From NCBI RefSeq assembly GCF_000275845.1, contig NW_006766891.1, forward strand, positions 892,777 to 956,776: 64,000 nt of DNA. The letters run 5' to 3'. Shown here in pieces: positions 23,380-34,863 of the stretch (positions within the stretch are counted from its first letter, which is position 1; each line of letters begins with the position of its first letter). The DNA comes from Dichomitus squalens LYAD-421 SS1 (lineage: Eukaryota > Basidiomycota > Agaricomycetes > Polyporales > Polyporaceae). The notes below the pieces were generated by a model that did no database searches, was not told the origin of the DNA, and was given only the letters and a program-made list of their open reading frames with translations. The position numbers were made by a program, and so were the translations under genes.

Positions 23380-24294
23380 GTCGAACACAAAGGACGTTGG
23401 TGGAGCTGGAGAGGATCACGGCAGCAGACAGGACGGAACAAGATCCGGGAGAGGCGAGACTACAAGCGGCTGGTGATGGTCTCCGTGCACAGCGACGGAC
23501 GATGGATAGAATACAACAGAGAGGAGGAGGAAGAGGACAAGTGCGGGTAATAAAGGAAGGTAGCGTCAGGCTGGCATGCTGAGCGATGGGCAAATGAGCA
23601 GCAGCACTCACAAACGGTCGAGTACGAGTTTTCCCCCGGTCCGGGCCGGTTCGAGATTCCACTCAACTCCCGCCAGCTTATCTATCCGTCTATCAACTCA
23701 GTCCCTGCTGCAGATGCACACATTCATGCCCTCGCTCGGGTTACAACTCGTATAGCAATCCTCAACGAGTTCGCTAGACAGGTCTGATGTCATACCCGCA
23801 GGACCCAACCAGCGCGCGGCAGGCGACGCCACATTTAGCTAAACACACCGCCTCGCGGCAACTCGTATCTAAACCACATGCCCGTGCGCGCCCGCGATGC
23901 TGGGTGCTCATTGCCTACGCTCTGCGGAGACGCTTTGGAATGTCGGAGTATCATCACGAACATGGTGCTGCGCAGGGACATGGCATGACCTCCTCCATGA
24001 CACGGCTTGGTCATTGGACGCCGATGGTTCTGCCTGCTGTGTCGTAATGCAAAAAGGCGAAGCTGTGCTCGGAGCTAGGGTCGGTCATGTACCAGAGCCC
24101 ACAATGTGGGGTAGGAGTGCATCGAGAGTCCGGATGCCGCGGATGTGGTCGTCAGCCGCAGCTCATCCTGGGGCGGTCGGTGAGGCCTGGACCGCACAGT
24201 TTGCGGCTTGGCAAACCAGTGGAACGCTGGGTGCATAATAGTCATAATAGCATCAACGATTTCTTACAAGATTCACGCAGGGCCGTGATACTCG
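23380..24294. other. Upstream region of the kinase and 3' side of the PL14 gene
   Basis: About 915 bp between two minus-strand genes. No gene was recognised. The part next to 23379 should be the kinase promoter and leader; a CT-rich tract on the minus strand lies around 23510-23545, typical of fungal promoters. Confidence 0.4.
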
Positions 24295-26260
24295 TCAACC
24301 GTTTACAGACATCGCAAAATCCTTGAACCAAGTGAACTGGTCCTTCGGAGTCGCGTACCTCGGCTCGTGCCCTCCAAAGAACGTGCTGCAGACCATCGTC
24401 AGCATCAACACTTTCGATCCGCGTTCCGAGCCTTCGCGCACCTGAAGAACAGCCCAATGAACCCCACCGGCTCCGCGGCCTTCATCCCGACCGTCACCGG
24501 CAGCGGCCCTCCGCTCTCCATCGCGACCACATACGCCGTGGCCGTACTCGTCGGCGTCACGCTCACCGTCTGCGGCGGGGGCACCACCGTCACTGCTCCC
24601 GTCCCCGTCACGGTGACGAGCGACGGGGAGGGCGGGGGAGAGAGAGAAGGAGGGGCGAATTTCGCCACCCCTGCGCCTGCGCCTGGAAGCGTGCTTGCTG
24701 CGGCCGCGGACGCAGGAGGAGGGGGCGAAGAGGGGGGCACAGGGAGATCGCTGCTGCTGCCGGCGATCCAGGGAACGAGCGAGGACACGGGGAAAAAGGA
24801 CGGCGCGAAGTCGCGTGGGGCCAGAGAATCCGGGGATACGGCGGTACCGTCGCGGTCTACGACCGCGTCCGTGTCCGACGTTCCTGGCGGGAAGACGGCT
24901 CGCTTGATAGGACCAGGATCAGGCAGATCCAGACCAGCTAGATCGACAGAGGGCCGGCCGTCCTCGTCCTCGGTGCCTGTATCAGCGACAAGCGTAGAAT
25001 ACACACTCCTCCTAGTAACCGCCTCAGGCACATCACGGTAGAACACGTCGTGCCTATCGATGACACGCACGCCGTTCACGTCCAGCGCGAAGGCACCATC
25101 CTGCTGTCCAGGGGTGTTCAACACGACGGTCTGCTTGACGTGCGTCCAGTTACCCGCAGCGAACTTGAACGACCCGCGCCCGATCGACAAACCGTAGTCG
25201 GCATCGCAGACGGACTCGGGGGGAGTCGCGCACAGCGCGGGGGTCTGCCTGTCCTTGGGTGCGTACTGCATCCATGCGTCAGCGTCAGGACTCGGTCGCG
25301 TCCTTGCCGAGAACGTCGAGATAAGGGCGGGCTTACCAGATAGAGCTCCCCCAATCCGCCCCCTCTCCACATCAGCCTCGTGCTGAAACAGTTGATCGCG
25401 TCGTCCCCGCCCGAACACCCATCATGGCCTCCATACATCCCCGGCAACTTCCCCGCCTCGACCCAGTCAAAGTCCGACGGGAAGAACACGCTATATTCGA
25501 GCGACACGTTCCTCGCCGCGCTCAGGTCCAGCGGGGCAGCGTAGAAGTCCGCTCCGCCCGCGGGCTGCTGCCCAGGGTTGACCGAGTTCGCGGGGTAGAA
25601 GAGCTGGAGGAAGGAGCTGGAGGTTACGGGCGGAGGAGGAGGGATGAGTCCCGAGGTGACGGCGGAGACGATCGCGATGACGGCTTCGGTGAGCGTTTGG
25701 CCAATCGGGTCGGGCTCGGGCGTGGCAGGAGACGAGGGTAGGGAGGCAACGTTGGCGATGGGAGGGTCGGAGACGATGATGCGCATGTTCCGTTCACCAT
25801 TGGCGAAGTTCTGGACGTTGAACGCGGAAAGGTCTGTCATTTGAGGCGGGGCGGACCATGTCGTCGGTTGTATCGTCGCCGTTGTCGTACTGGTGATCGC
25901 TGAGGATGGGGTTGGCGGAGGGATGATGGTGATCGTGTCCGTCACTGTTTGTGGAGAGCCCGTGACTGTAACAGTAGAGGCGGGAAGAGTCACCGTGGAG
26001 AACACGAAAGTTGTGGCCGGCCCTGCAGGGAGCGTCGGAGCCACCACCGCTTGGGCTGATGTAGATGTCGAAGCAGCAGTGCCAAGCTCCGAGGTCGTTG
26101 GGGTTGCCGCACCAGGCAGCCCCTGGCTAGAAGAAGCGACAGCAGAGATCGGCGCGTCCAAGTATGTAGCAGGAGTTGTCGTGTTGTCTGTCCCAAGGGG
26201 CAAGGCAAGAGCGTCGAAAGCAGCAAAGCCAGCTAAGAATACCACAGCCGTCAAGGCCAT
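24295..26260 (-). CDS. Secreted polysaccharide lyase family 14 protein
   Basis: Three exons: 26260-25337, 25265-24442, 24385-24295; 612 aa. The start gives a good signal peptide (residues 1-20, ending ALA). Then comes a Ser/Thr/Pro-rich linker of about 170 residues, likely heavily O-glycosylated. The lyase domain shows the family pattern: LEYSVFFPSDFDWVEAGKLPG, YGGHDGCSGGDDAINCFSTRL, LMWRGGGLGELYLYAPK, a GRGSFKFAAGNWTHVKQTV strand and, after the last intron, FFGGHEP.YATPKDQ.TWFKDF. PL14 enzymes cleave glucuronan or alginate-like uronic-acid polymers by beta-elimination. The final conserved strand is separated from the rest of the domain by about 200 residues of low-complexity sequence, an unusual insertion. 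The substrate is not predictable. It would be an extracellular or wall-associated enzyme. Confidence 0.85.
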
Positions 26261-26860
26261 GTCGACGTACTGTTCACGATAACCAAGCAAGCAACGATAG
26301 AAAGCGATACAGCACGACAGCAAAGCGACAGAGTAGGCTCTAAGCAGCAAGAGCGGTAGGAGGCGGACCGTTTCGATTTCGCCCAGCATAATCTTGGGCA
26401 CCTTGTTCAGGAACATGACCTATGAAGAGCGATGGGCGAAGGTGAGAAATCCACTCGAGCAGAAACAAGGATGTGTTTCTCTGACAGCCAAGTAGCCATG
26501 GACGTACAGGAAGGACGCACCTCTGTTCAATTATGCTATCTCTGGTATCTCATCCTTCTGACAGTGAGAGTCTTAGGAACACCAAGGAGTCTAGGATATA
26601 GGCAGCTTTGATAGCTTCAGCAGTATAAGCGCAATAAGTATCACCGCCGAAGTACTTCAACGTCGAAGGAGAAGGCGAAAGACAGAACATGTTGTTGATC
26701 TACAGACCACATGGATATGGTGGTGGTAGCTGATGAGGCGAGAACCCCGTGCTCAGCGTCCGCTTGGAATCGCATATATGCACGAACAGCCAATGCCCCC
26801 TGTGGACTCTCACCAGTACCTCAATCATCTGGAACAGCACAACCCGTCTAGACGGAGAAG
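26261..26860. promoter_or_regulatory. Divergent promoter region, PL14 and DOPA-dioxygenase genes
   Basis: 600 bp separate the two divergent start codons. No clear TATA box was identified and no other gene was seen. One shared promoter region or two adjacent ones are equally possible. Confidence 0.4.
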
Positions 26861-27801
26861 ATGGCACCGAGCACGGACGTGAAGGAGGTGGTAGAGTCTG
26901 AAATCAAGTAATTTACGCGACCTTCATGTTCCTTGTCTCCTAACTGAGTTGCACTGGATTGTCCACAGGGAATGGCACTTCCGTGTGTATTGACATCACG
27001 ATATGTCCATGTTTTTGTACTGAAAATAACACGGTGGGTTTGTGCTAGACATCTACTTCCACCAGAGGAACGCCGACGAGCACCAGGCAGCACTCGAGCT
27101 CCGTGACGCTGTCTTGCGTTTGAGGCGCGACGGCGCATTTGTCGCCGTCCCCCTCTTCCGCGTAAACACGGATCCTATTGGCCCGCACCCTGTCGGTAAG
27201 TGCTACAGTAGCAGCAGAACGAAGGCGGCTTTGTGACGTCTTCGGTAGGGTCGTACGAGATCTGGGTCCCTTCGGAATCCTTCGTGACCGTGTACTCGTA
27301 CCTTGTTCTCAACAGGGGCAATCTGAGGTCAGTTACATGTATGCAATCCCTGAATGCTTCTTACTTCTGCATCATAGTGTCCTCATCCACCCTCTCACTC
27401 GCGAGCAGGTACGTAGTCCTTCCACCCGAGACTGTCGCTTACTAATGTTGCATTTCCATTCAGCGCAAGTAAGTCAATCTATCTCATTTCATGATCGGTC
27501 AGGAATTGAGTAGCTGTGAAGGGACCATGAGATCCGCCACGCCTGGCTCGGTAGTTCTTTCCCTCTGGATCTCTCGACGCTCCCACTCAAGAGCGAGGAA
27601 GTCCCGCTCCAGTATCCCAGCCTCAGTACGTGCGGTGCCATTACCCGAGATGTGACGACATCTGCTAACAAATTGACTGCAGAGCTGGGCTACTCTTCCA
27701 ACGCGCCCAAGCTATCCTTGGAAGAGCGTAAGCGCATCGGTGCGAATGTCGAGCAGATCCTTCGAGGCGAGAAGGAGGCTGCCAAGGCACCCAGGGACTG
27801 A
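26861..27801 (+). CDS. DOPA 4,5-dioxygenase-like protein, eight exons including micro-exons
   Basis: Exons: 26861-26907, 26969-26982 (14 nt), 27049-27195, 27249-27327, 27378-27408, 27464-27468 (5 nt), 27522-27625, 27683-27801; 181 aa. The product matches the small extradiol dioxygenase family first known from Amanita betalain synthesis, which opens the DOPA ring to give seco-DOPA. Motifs in order: EWHFHIYFHQ (residues 17-26), DPIGPHPVGSYEIWV, LVLNRGNLSVLIHPLT, then REQRKDHEIRHAWLG and a Leu/Lys-rich tail. The conserved histidines (HFH, GPHP, IHP, DH) are all present. Splicing is forced: EWHFH needs the 14-nt exon and LTREQRKDHE needs the 5-nt exon to keep the usual spacing from Thr to the DH pair. 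In non-pigmented fungi such proteins have unclear physiological roles. It is cytosolic, with no signal peptide. Confidence 0.85.
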
Positions 27802-28127
27802 GCCTAGATCTTCGTGGGTCACCCGTGTACCTTTCGTACCTTGGATGTCTACCGGCGTAACCCCTACCTGTCCCTCCTGTACCTTTTATATACAGTCTTG
27901 GGCGTGTTTGCCTTCCAAGTTATGCTTTCCGACATCCTCGGAGTGCGCACGTCCAGTATGTAAAAGCGCCGACGGTCTATTGCGGGCGCCTCGTGTTGCC
28001 CACGCTGCTTTGTACTTCGCCATGAGTCAACCCGACCCTTTTGCCTTCCCTCCTCTGCTCGTAGGTTCCTCGAGCACGTTCACCGAGAGGTCTAAAAACT
28101 GCCGTGGATCGCTTACGCTGACCAATA
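27802..28127. other. Spacer before glutamate 5-kinase
   Basis: 326 bp between two plus-strand genes. Nothing is recognised beyond expected 3' end and promoter sequence; a pyrimidine-rich tract lies near 27820-27900. Confidence 0.4.
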
Positions 28128-30115
28128 ATGGCCCGCCCGCGAAGTGTCTCATCCCAGACGATTGTGATTAAGCTCGGTACGTAAGGCCTACTGAGTTCTC
28201 AGAGCGCGAGCGAATGGCGGACTGACTCCACTCGTGCGTGCGTCTAGGAACGTCCTCTATTGTGCATGAGACTACGCACCAGCCGCTGTTGTCGACGCTG
28301 TCGGCTATCGTGGAGACCGTAGTCGGCCTTCGCGAGCAGGGACATAAGGTCGTCCTTGTAAGTTCGGGTGCGATTGGAGTCGGGTTGAAGCGAATGGAGG
28401 TCGCGTCCCGGCCAAAGAGTCTGTCAAAGAAACAGGTGCGTACGTATCCTTTCTATGAGACTGCATGGGATGCGAACGTGCTTTTGCTTTTAGGCGTTGG
28501 CAGCGATAGGTCAGGGACGGCTCATCGCGCTATGGGACAATCTGTTCGGACAGCTTGGGCAGCCTATCGCGCAGATATTGCTTACGCGTGGCGACATATC
28601 GGATGTAAGTTCAAGTCCTGCTCATATAGATCCAGTATCACCCGTTTTGACATCGCGGACGCGCAGCGAACACGCTATCTGAATGCCGTCAACACGTTCA
28701 AGGAGCTCCTGTCTATGGGCGTTATACCCATCGTGAACGAGAACGACACAGTGTCTGTGAGCGTAAGTACCGCTCTTCATCATCGCGATCATGTTCGGGG
28801 TAACGCACTGCATCTAGGAAATCAAATTTGGTGACAACGACACGTTATCCGCCATCACCTCGTCCATGATTCATGCAGACTACCTGTTCCTGCTCACGGA
28901 CGTCGATGGATTGTACACGTCGAACCCTCGAAAAGACCCAAATGCGGCTCGGATCGACGTTGTAGCATCAATTGATAGCATCCGATCCCGAGGTAGGTTT
29001 CCTCTTAGGTCTGGCCGCTTCCCAATGATTATGCTCATCTTTCGCGACCAGTCAGCACGTCAACACTTGGTTCCAACCTCGGCACGGGCGGAATGGAGAC
29101 GAAGCTTATTGCTGCGGAGATTGCTACGGCCGCAGGGGTAACCACCGTCGTCACTTCGAGTAGGGAACCGAAGAACATCTTCAAAATCATCGAATACAAT
29201 ACGCAATTCAAGTCTGGCTCCAACACACCTCTTACCGGCTTGCAGTCTGGTCGGTCGAGTCCCGAACCGGCACTCCTCTCCCCCACTCCGACACCCAGTG
29301 CTCCATCTGCGTCTTCGAGTAACACCGTTACCCCCAGTGCATCTACTATGAACATCCCTACTGTTGGTCCATCTGCAACCTTGCCGGCTAGGCCACCACA
29401 TACCGTCTTCATTCCCACAGCGATGCCCCTACGTGACTTGAAGTCATGGACGAGCCATACGCTGTACCCATCCGGAAGCGTCGTCATAGACAGCGGTGCA
29501 CACCATGTCCTGTCGAAACGCGAGTCTGGCGGGCGGCTCCTCGCCGCGGGCGTGATTGGGGTCCGAGGTGCCTTCGCATCTGGGCAAGCTGTTCGGATCG
29601 TCATTCGCAAGCGTCGACCGGGAGAGTCGGACAAGACGAATATCAGCTCAGAAACCGATAGCCCGACCGACACCGGGGCACAGAGTAGATACCCAGATGG
29701 AACGGTCGATACGGTGCCTAATACCCCGGAAATCTACGCGACGGCTTCGCTGAGCTCCTCGATCTCGTCAATATCGACCTTGGAGCTCTTGCTGCCTATA
29801 GACGAGGAAATGACGCCCTCGCTGTCGTCCAAGGCGCTGCCGGAGGAAGATACGGTTGTCATCGAACGTGCCCCAGGAGAGGATTCGGCCGAGTGGGAGC
29901 TGGAGGAGGTCGGACGGGGTCTGGCCAATTATAACTCGGCACAGATTGACAGGGTGAAGGGACTGAGAAGGTAACGTAGCTTCTGCTATTGATAACCATC
30001 AGTGTTCCGATGCTGACGGCGTGCCGTACTCAGTTCTTACATCCCCCAGCTGCTGGGATACGCGGATTCGGAATACGTTGTAGAGAATATCACGATCCGT
30101 GTGCCCCCGTCGTAG
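28128..30115 (+). CDS. PRO1: Glutamate 5-kinase with C-terminal PUA domain
   Basis: Seven exons: 28128-28176, 28248-28435, 28494-28604, 28667-28762, 28818-28992, 29052-29970, 30034-30115; 539 aa. The enzyme phosphorylates glutamate to gamma-glutamyl phosphate, the first step of proline synthesis, in the cytosol. The amino-acid kinase domain begins [12 protein letters not shown] and contains [29 protein letters not shown], the [11 protein letters not shown] motif, [12 protein letters not shown] and [10 protein letters not shown], then [20 protein letters not shown] domain follows ([18 protein letters not shown]...[14 protein letters not shown]). About 65 Ser/Thr/Pro residues separate the two domains and another acidic linker interrupts the C-terminal part, so the protein is longer than the yeast enzyme. 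Proline feedback inhibition is known for the family but cannot be judged here. Tandem with PRPP synthetase downstream. Confidence 0.94.
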
Positions 30116-30470
30116 TGGAAGTACACGCGTAATGCATGCCTGTACTCCCCTTGTGGGCGGCTTCGCTACTTGCCATTCTATGTGCTCGTGTGCTGTACAG
30201 CGTCGACGATGCGGGAGGCACACGAGCAGTACAGGTGCGTGCACGCTGGGATTGGGCGAGGCAAGGCCTAGCGCTGGGCTTCGCACGTGGGTAAGAATTG
30301 TTTGTTCGGGGCAAACACAGGATTTTGCGAGAATTGCGGAGCGCCAAGCGTTTGCTATGACTTTACCTCCACCATCCTGAACTCCTTCCTCTTCTCCACT
30401 TCTTGGCCCCGCCTCGCTATTCTATCTTAGCTTGCATATGCTCTAATTGTCTTATCTTGACCTCTCTACC
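30116..30470. other. Spacer between glutamate 5-kinase and PRPP synthetase
   Basis: 355 bp. A CT-rich stretch (about 30365-30425) just before the PRS start codon looks like a typical fungal housekeeping promoter and initiator region. No TATA box or gene was seen. Confidence 0.4.
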
Positions 30471-31897
30471 ATGCTGCGCGGGAACTCTGTCAGGATCCTC
30501 ACCGGTGCGTACTCCTGTGTGCTCGTGTGCTCCCTGCAGCTGACGGGAGTGCGGTACACCAGGGAACAGTCACCCCGGGCTCGCCCAAGCCGTGGTCGAG
30601 CGGTGAGCTTCTGCTTTCCACGAGACCACGCGGCGGTCTTTGAGACAGTCATTCATGCCACTTGTAGGCTCAATGTACCCCTCACTCCTTGCACGGTCAA
30701 GAAGTTTTCCAATGGGGAGATCAACGTCAAAATCGCCGAGTCCGTCCGCGACGAGGATGTCTACATCATCCAGACCGGCTGCTCCGACGTGAACGACAAC
30801 CTCATGGAGCTCCTCATCCTCATCTCCGCCTGCAAGGGCGCATCCGCTCGCAGGATCACCGCCGTCATCCCCTGCTACCCATACGCGCGTATGGACAAGA
30901 AGGATAAGTCACGCGCACCAATCACCGCCAAACTCGTTGCGAACATGCTCGCTGTTGCCGGCTGCGACCATGTCATCACCATGGACCTTCACGCGAGCCA
31001 GATTCAGGGTTTCTTCGACTTCCCCGTCGACAACCTCTACTCCGAGCCGCTTGTGATCTCGTACATCAAGCGGAACATCGAAGACTGGCGGAATAGCATC
31101 ATCGTCAGTCCGGACGCGGGAGGTGCGAAGCGGTGAGTGTCTTGCGATCCTTTGCGCGGATCCCCCGCGTGCACGCGAACGGCTGCACGAGTGCCGTCAT
31201 GCTGAAGCCGGAGGAAAGGGTGACTGCCATCGCGGACAAACTCGGAGTGGAATTCGCGCTTATTCATAGAGAGCGGACCCGGAACCCGAATGGGCCGGAG
31301 AAGATGGAGGTGCTAGTCGGAGATGTTCGCGACAAGGTGAGCATCGCGCCGAGCCGAGGATCGTCCGAAACGCATATTGAGCACGCCATATCTCTCTAGG
31401 TCGCGATCTTGGTAGATGATATGATAGATAGTGGGAAGACGCTCGCGCTGGCCGCTCGCTCGCTCGTTGATAACGGTGCGAAGAAAGTGTATGCCTTGAT
31501 CTCCCATGGTGAGTATAGTCAGTTTTCTTGGATTTGCTGAATTCTGATCTGGCGTGTGATCCGCAAGGCTTACTCTCTGAGACGAACATGAAGATGATCG
31601 AAGCGCTTCCCATTGAGCAGCTTGTGGTATGTCTGCCTTTTATGCCTTTCTGAGAGCGTGGCCGCCGCGCTCGGGTCCGGTCGTCTTCTTCCTGCATCTC
31701 ACGCCTCATCGCCGCTACAGGTCACCAACACCGTTCCCCAAAAACAGCACGAGGCCGCGTGCTCGAAGCTAGTCACGCTTGACGTGAGCTCTACAATCGC
31801 TGAGAGCATCCGCCGCACGCATAACGGCGAGAGCATATCGCTTCTCTTCGGCGAATGGGCGGATGGTGCGGGAGTCAATGGAGTCGGTATGTATTAG
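30471..31897 (+). CDS. PRS: Ribose-phosphate pyrophosphokinase (PRPP synthetase)
   Basis: Seven exons: 30471-30504, 30563-30602, 30668-31132, 31219-31336, 31400-31508, 31568-31626, 31721-31897; 333 aa, a normal length. It makes PRPP from ribose 5-phosphate and ATP for purine, pyrimidine, His and Trp synthesis. The first two exons are short (34 and 40 nt) and together give [18 protein letters not shown]. Then come the [12 protein letters not shown] strand, [19 protein letters not shown] (catalytic flexible loop region), [29 protein letters not shown], and the PRPP-binding motif [12 protein letters not shown]. The C-terminus [19 protein letters not shown] is compact; there is no insertion of the kind seen in yeast PRS1/PRS5. 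Fungal genomes carry several paralogues forming hetero-oligomers; which one this is cannot be decided. Confidence 0.94.
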
Positions 31898-32466
31898 TAA
31901 TCATTTAGACTTGCATCATTTCTTGCATGGGACGTCGACACACAAATCAAAATGTACCAATATCTACCAGCCACAGCAATGGACTAGAGCATGCATGCAC
32001 CTGTGACGTGTTACTCATCTTGCCGCTCGGCTTGGCGTGTGCATGTTTCCATGGGGAGAAGTTGCGTTTCTCGCGAACGATGTGAACGTGAAATATGCCC
32101 TTCCCACGGACGTGTACGGGTGAGATGTTCATCCGGAAAGTGAGTGGTTGTATCTACTTGCGATGTTGCCCAGGTTCTCACACAATACGATCTAGGTTTG
32201 TCCCGAATGTCGCGAGGTCAGAGTGTCCGCGGGCGACAGATCACTAATGACCACAACTTTACACACGCCGGATGTGCGCTCCAAAGAACTTATATTGCCC
32301 GGCCTCACTGCTTGGTCCTTCTTTTTCACGGGTCGGCCGCGCCTTGCCATACCCAAGGTTCTTGGTACACCCCGATCTCGATTATCCTCCCTGTATTCCC
32401 CACTAGGCTACACCCCCCAGCTTCCATCTTCTCGACCAAGGCCAAGAACACAATAAATTCACTTCT
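31898..32466. other. Spacer with upstream region of the DUF6593 gene
   Basis: About 570 bp without a gene. An AATAAA-like run occurs at about 32452, directly before the DUF6593 start codon. Otherwise unremarkable. Confidence 0.4.
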
Positions 32467-33322
32467 ATGCTAGCCACAAGCAGTTCCGTCTACCACATCC
32501 GCTCCCCAGTCTCCCCGGTCTCAGCCAAGACGCACAAGCTCGTGCTCACGACGACATCCCTCCGGAACGTCGTCCTCGCCAACTCATCGGACGTGCTTTA
32601 CTACGAGGTGGTCACTCCCCCATGGGAGCGCCACCGCACGCGCGTGTCGCGGCTGGACCCGAATGCGCAGGTGTTCAGCGTCGTCGCGGAGATGCTGAAT
32701 GGGCACGCCCCTGAGGACACGAAGGGGAGGGTGGAGGATGCCAAACGGGCGATGGCGCTGAGATGGTTCGGGGGCGGGGAGTACGTGGCTGTGAATGACT
32801 TCTTGCACTTTGTGGAGGCAGACGATGGTGCGAGCAGTAAGGAGGCGGATCCGAAGGGGAAGGGGAAGATGAAGGAGGTGGATGAAATGTCAGATCTTCC
32901 TGTCAACACTCGTGAATTGGGGCGCTGATACATCCTCAAAGACAGGCGTGGTTCCATGGTAAAGACGGCAGGAAGTATACATGGTATGGCGATAAAAAGC
33001 GGTTAGAGGTGTGTTACCAGTATCTCATGTTCTGCATGGTTGCAGTGGGTACTGATGGGGTTCAGTTGCGTCGAGACGATCGTCCGGATAGACCAGTGGC
33101 AGCGTACCATAAGGAGAAGCGGCTGTTGCATGTGCTTCGGATATCGCAGTATCCTTACCTCGAAGTCGACCGGGACCCTACTGTCATCGAGACATTGGAC
33201 TACGTCGTCGGTGAGTAGCCAGTTCGTCATCGCCCTCCGTTGTTATCTTCTCAAGGCCTCGCGCGCTCTCAGTCTCCTTCCTACTAGTGGAGCGACTTCG
33301 CAGGGATTATGGATGTGATTGA
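32467..33322 (+). CDS. DUF6593-family fungal protein
   Basis: Four exons: 32467-32877, 32946-33008, 33066-33210, 33273-33322; about 222 aa. DUF6593 proteins are common in agaricomycetes and have no known function. The N-terminal part has the strand pattern LVLTTTSLRNVVLANSSDVLYYEVVT, then RVSRLDPNAQVFSVVAEM. Further on come AWFHGKDGRKYTWYGDKKRLE, RPVAAYHKE, LRISQYPYLEVD and a final TLDYVVVSFLLVERLRRD strand, the usual end of the family. The donor of the first intron is weak (GAG|GTGGAT at 32878); an alternative donor around 32890 with a slightly later acceptor would change a few residues of a Lys/Glu-rich linker. The stop codon lies 117 bp from the converging HIT gene. No signal peptide or membrane span. 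Confidence 0.8.
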
Positions 33323-33439
33323 AGGCCCGATCTATCCATAGCTCCATTCATCCTACATCAGCCTCCGTGTAGACGAAGCGTTCTCCTTCTCACTACACGT
33401 AAATGCCTATCGCCCGATGATCTCCCGAACATCATTCCT

Positions 33440-34138
33440 TTAATCTGCCAGATTTGAAGTTGATAGCTCAAGCCTCGCCTGAATTTTCTCCAAGGCCGCC
33501 GCAAGCTGCTCCTTCTGGACTTCCTTACGCGGCCAGTGTTGAACATCAAGGATGAGTCCTTCCCTCTCGTTTGGCTTCGGAATGACGTGGAAGTGGACGT
33601 GGAAGACGTGCTGGAATGCGATCTTGCCATTGTTCTGTAGAAGCGTCCGATCAGAGTCGTAAGGGTATGCACATGAGGATTGTGGGGCAAAGAGCGAACC
33701 TGCAGTATGTTGTAATCGACAACGTCGAGCGCCTTCGCGATCTTCTTCGCCAATGGGAGGATCTCGGCGAGATGCTCGTCGGGCACTTCGTCCATTCTGT
33801 TCGAGTGGCCTGGCGCATTCATATCACGGCATCAGTCTGGGCCGCCGATCGACCTGGGCGGATAGTGGGATGTTGACGTACACTTGGGAACGATCAATGC
33901 ATGACCCTCCGACACGGGCCCGATATCGAGGAAAACATAGCTACGAAGCGTCAGACTACTCGTCGCTAACGTGAAGTACGCTTTGTGTACGTACTTCAGG
34001 TCGGTCTCAAGGATCTTGAACGACGGTAATTCGCCTTCAATACTACTCAGTGCCAACTCGGAGCAAGCGAGTCGCACACGATGGGGAGATGCTACCTTTG
34101 ATGATCTTGCAGAAGATGCACCTAGGTATAAGTAGCAT
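33440..34138 (-). CDS. HIT-family (histidine triad) nucleotide-binding protein
   Basis: Five exons: 34138-34096, 34034-33995, 33940-33882, 33809-33700, 33634-33440; 148 aa, normal for HINT/HNT1-type proteins. HINT enzymes hydrolyse AMP-lysine or AMP-NH2-type phosphoramidates. The protein begins with the zinc-site-like CIFCKIIKGELPS, continues ETDLNYVFLDIGPVSEGHALIVPK and MDEVPDEHLAEILP, and ends with the triad HVHFHVIPK preceded by QHVFH. The C-terminal 35 residues form a charged helix. The exon 3 donor was placed at GTACGT because it alone restores the frame into exon 4. The start is uncertain: the ATG at 34138 gives MLLIPRCIFC, but a longer form starting near 34218 with one more intron is possible. 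Converges on the DUF6593 gene. Confidence 0.88.
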
Positions 34139-34863
34139 CTCGGTGAGTTGGGAAGTACGCTATCGATGGCTTGGCTGACAGACTTGCTTCTCGTCTACGT
34201 GGTTTGACATGACCGTTTGGGCAGATTCAATTTCGTCAGGGGGTTGTGGCCGTGGTGGGGGATGGGCACAGAACTACAGGACGAGTAATGTTTGCTATCA
34301 AACTCTACTGCACATACCTGAAGGAACCCCTACCGGCCTTACCCGATATAGGGTGACTGACTACATTTGACGTTCACACGGCTGCTATTTATCGGAATTT
34401 GACAGTCTTGACTGACATCAATAGGCGTACTACAGTTGTTTCGGCTAAATTCTTGCGTCGCGCGAACGTATACAACAGTACGCTTCAATCTTGACGACGT
34501 TAGTAGTATTGCTTAACTGCTCCAGTTAATCGACACGCATTGAAGTTAGACAATAGCGATCAGTACTGATCTTATAAATATCTTAGATGTTGCAACAATG
34601 GCACGAGAGTGCTGTAGATCTGCACGATACATAGTTGTATGAATTGACATCCATGAAAGTTATGCAGTGGCTTTCAAGGAGGAAGCCATGCTAAAGTCAG
34701 CCAGGATACGTGCGGAGCAGGATCGAACGAGTGCATGCTCACTACGTGTATAGCGGAAGCGCGTACAACCCTGCACACACGACAACACCAGCTTGGGGCG
34801 TACTACAGGTAAGCAAAGCATCAAAGAATTATCGGGTCGTGTAACGAGACATACCAGATTGTA
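34139..34863. other. Upstream region of the HIT gene and 3' side of PER1
   Basis: About 725 bp, AT-richer than its surroundings, between two minus-strand genes. No gene, repeat or RNA was recognised. A possible extra first exon of the HIT gene lies at about 34191-34218. Confidence 0.4.
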
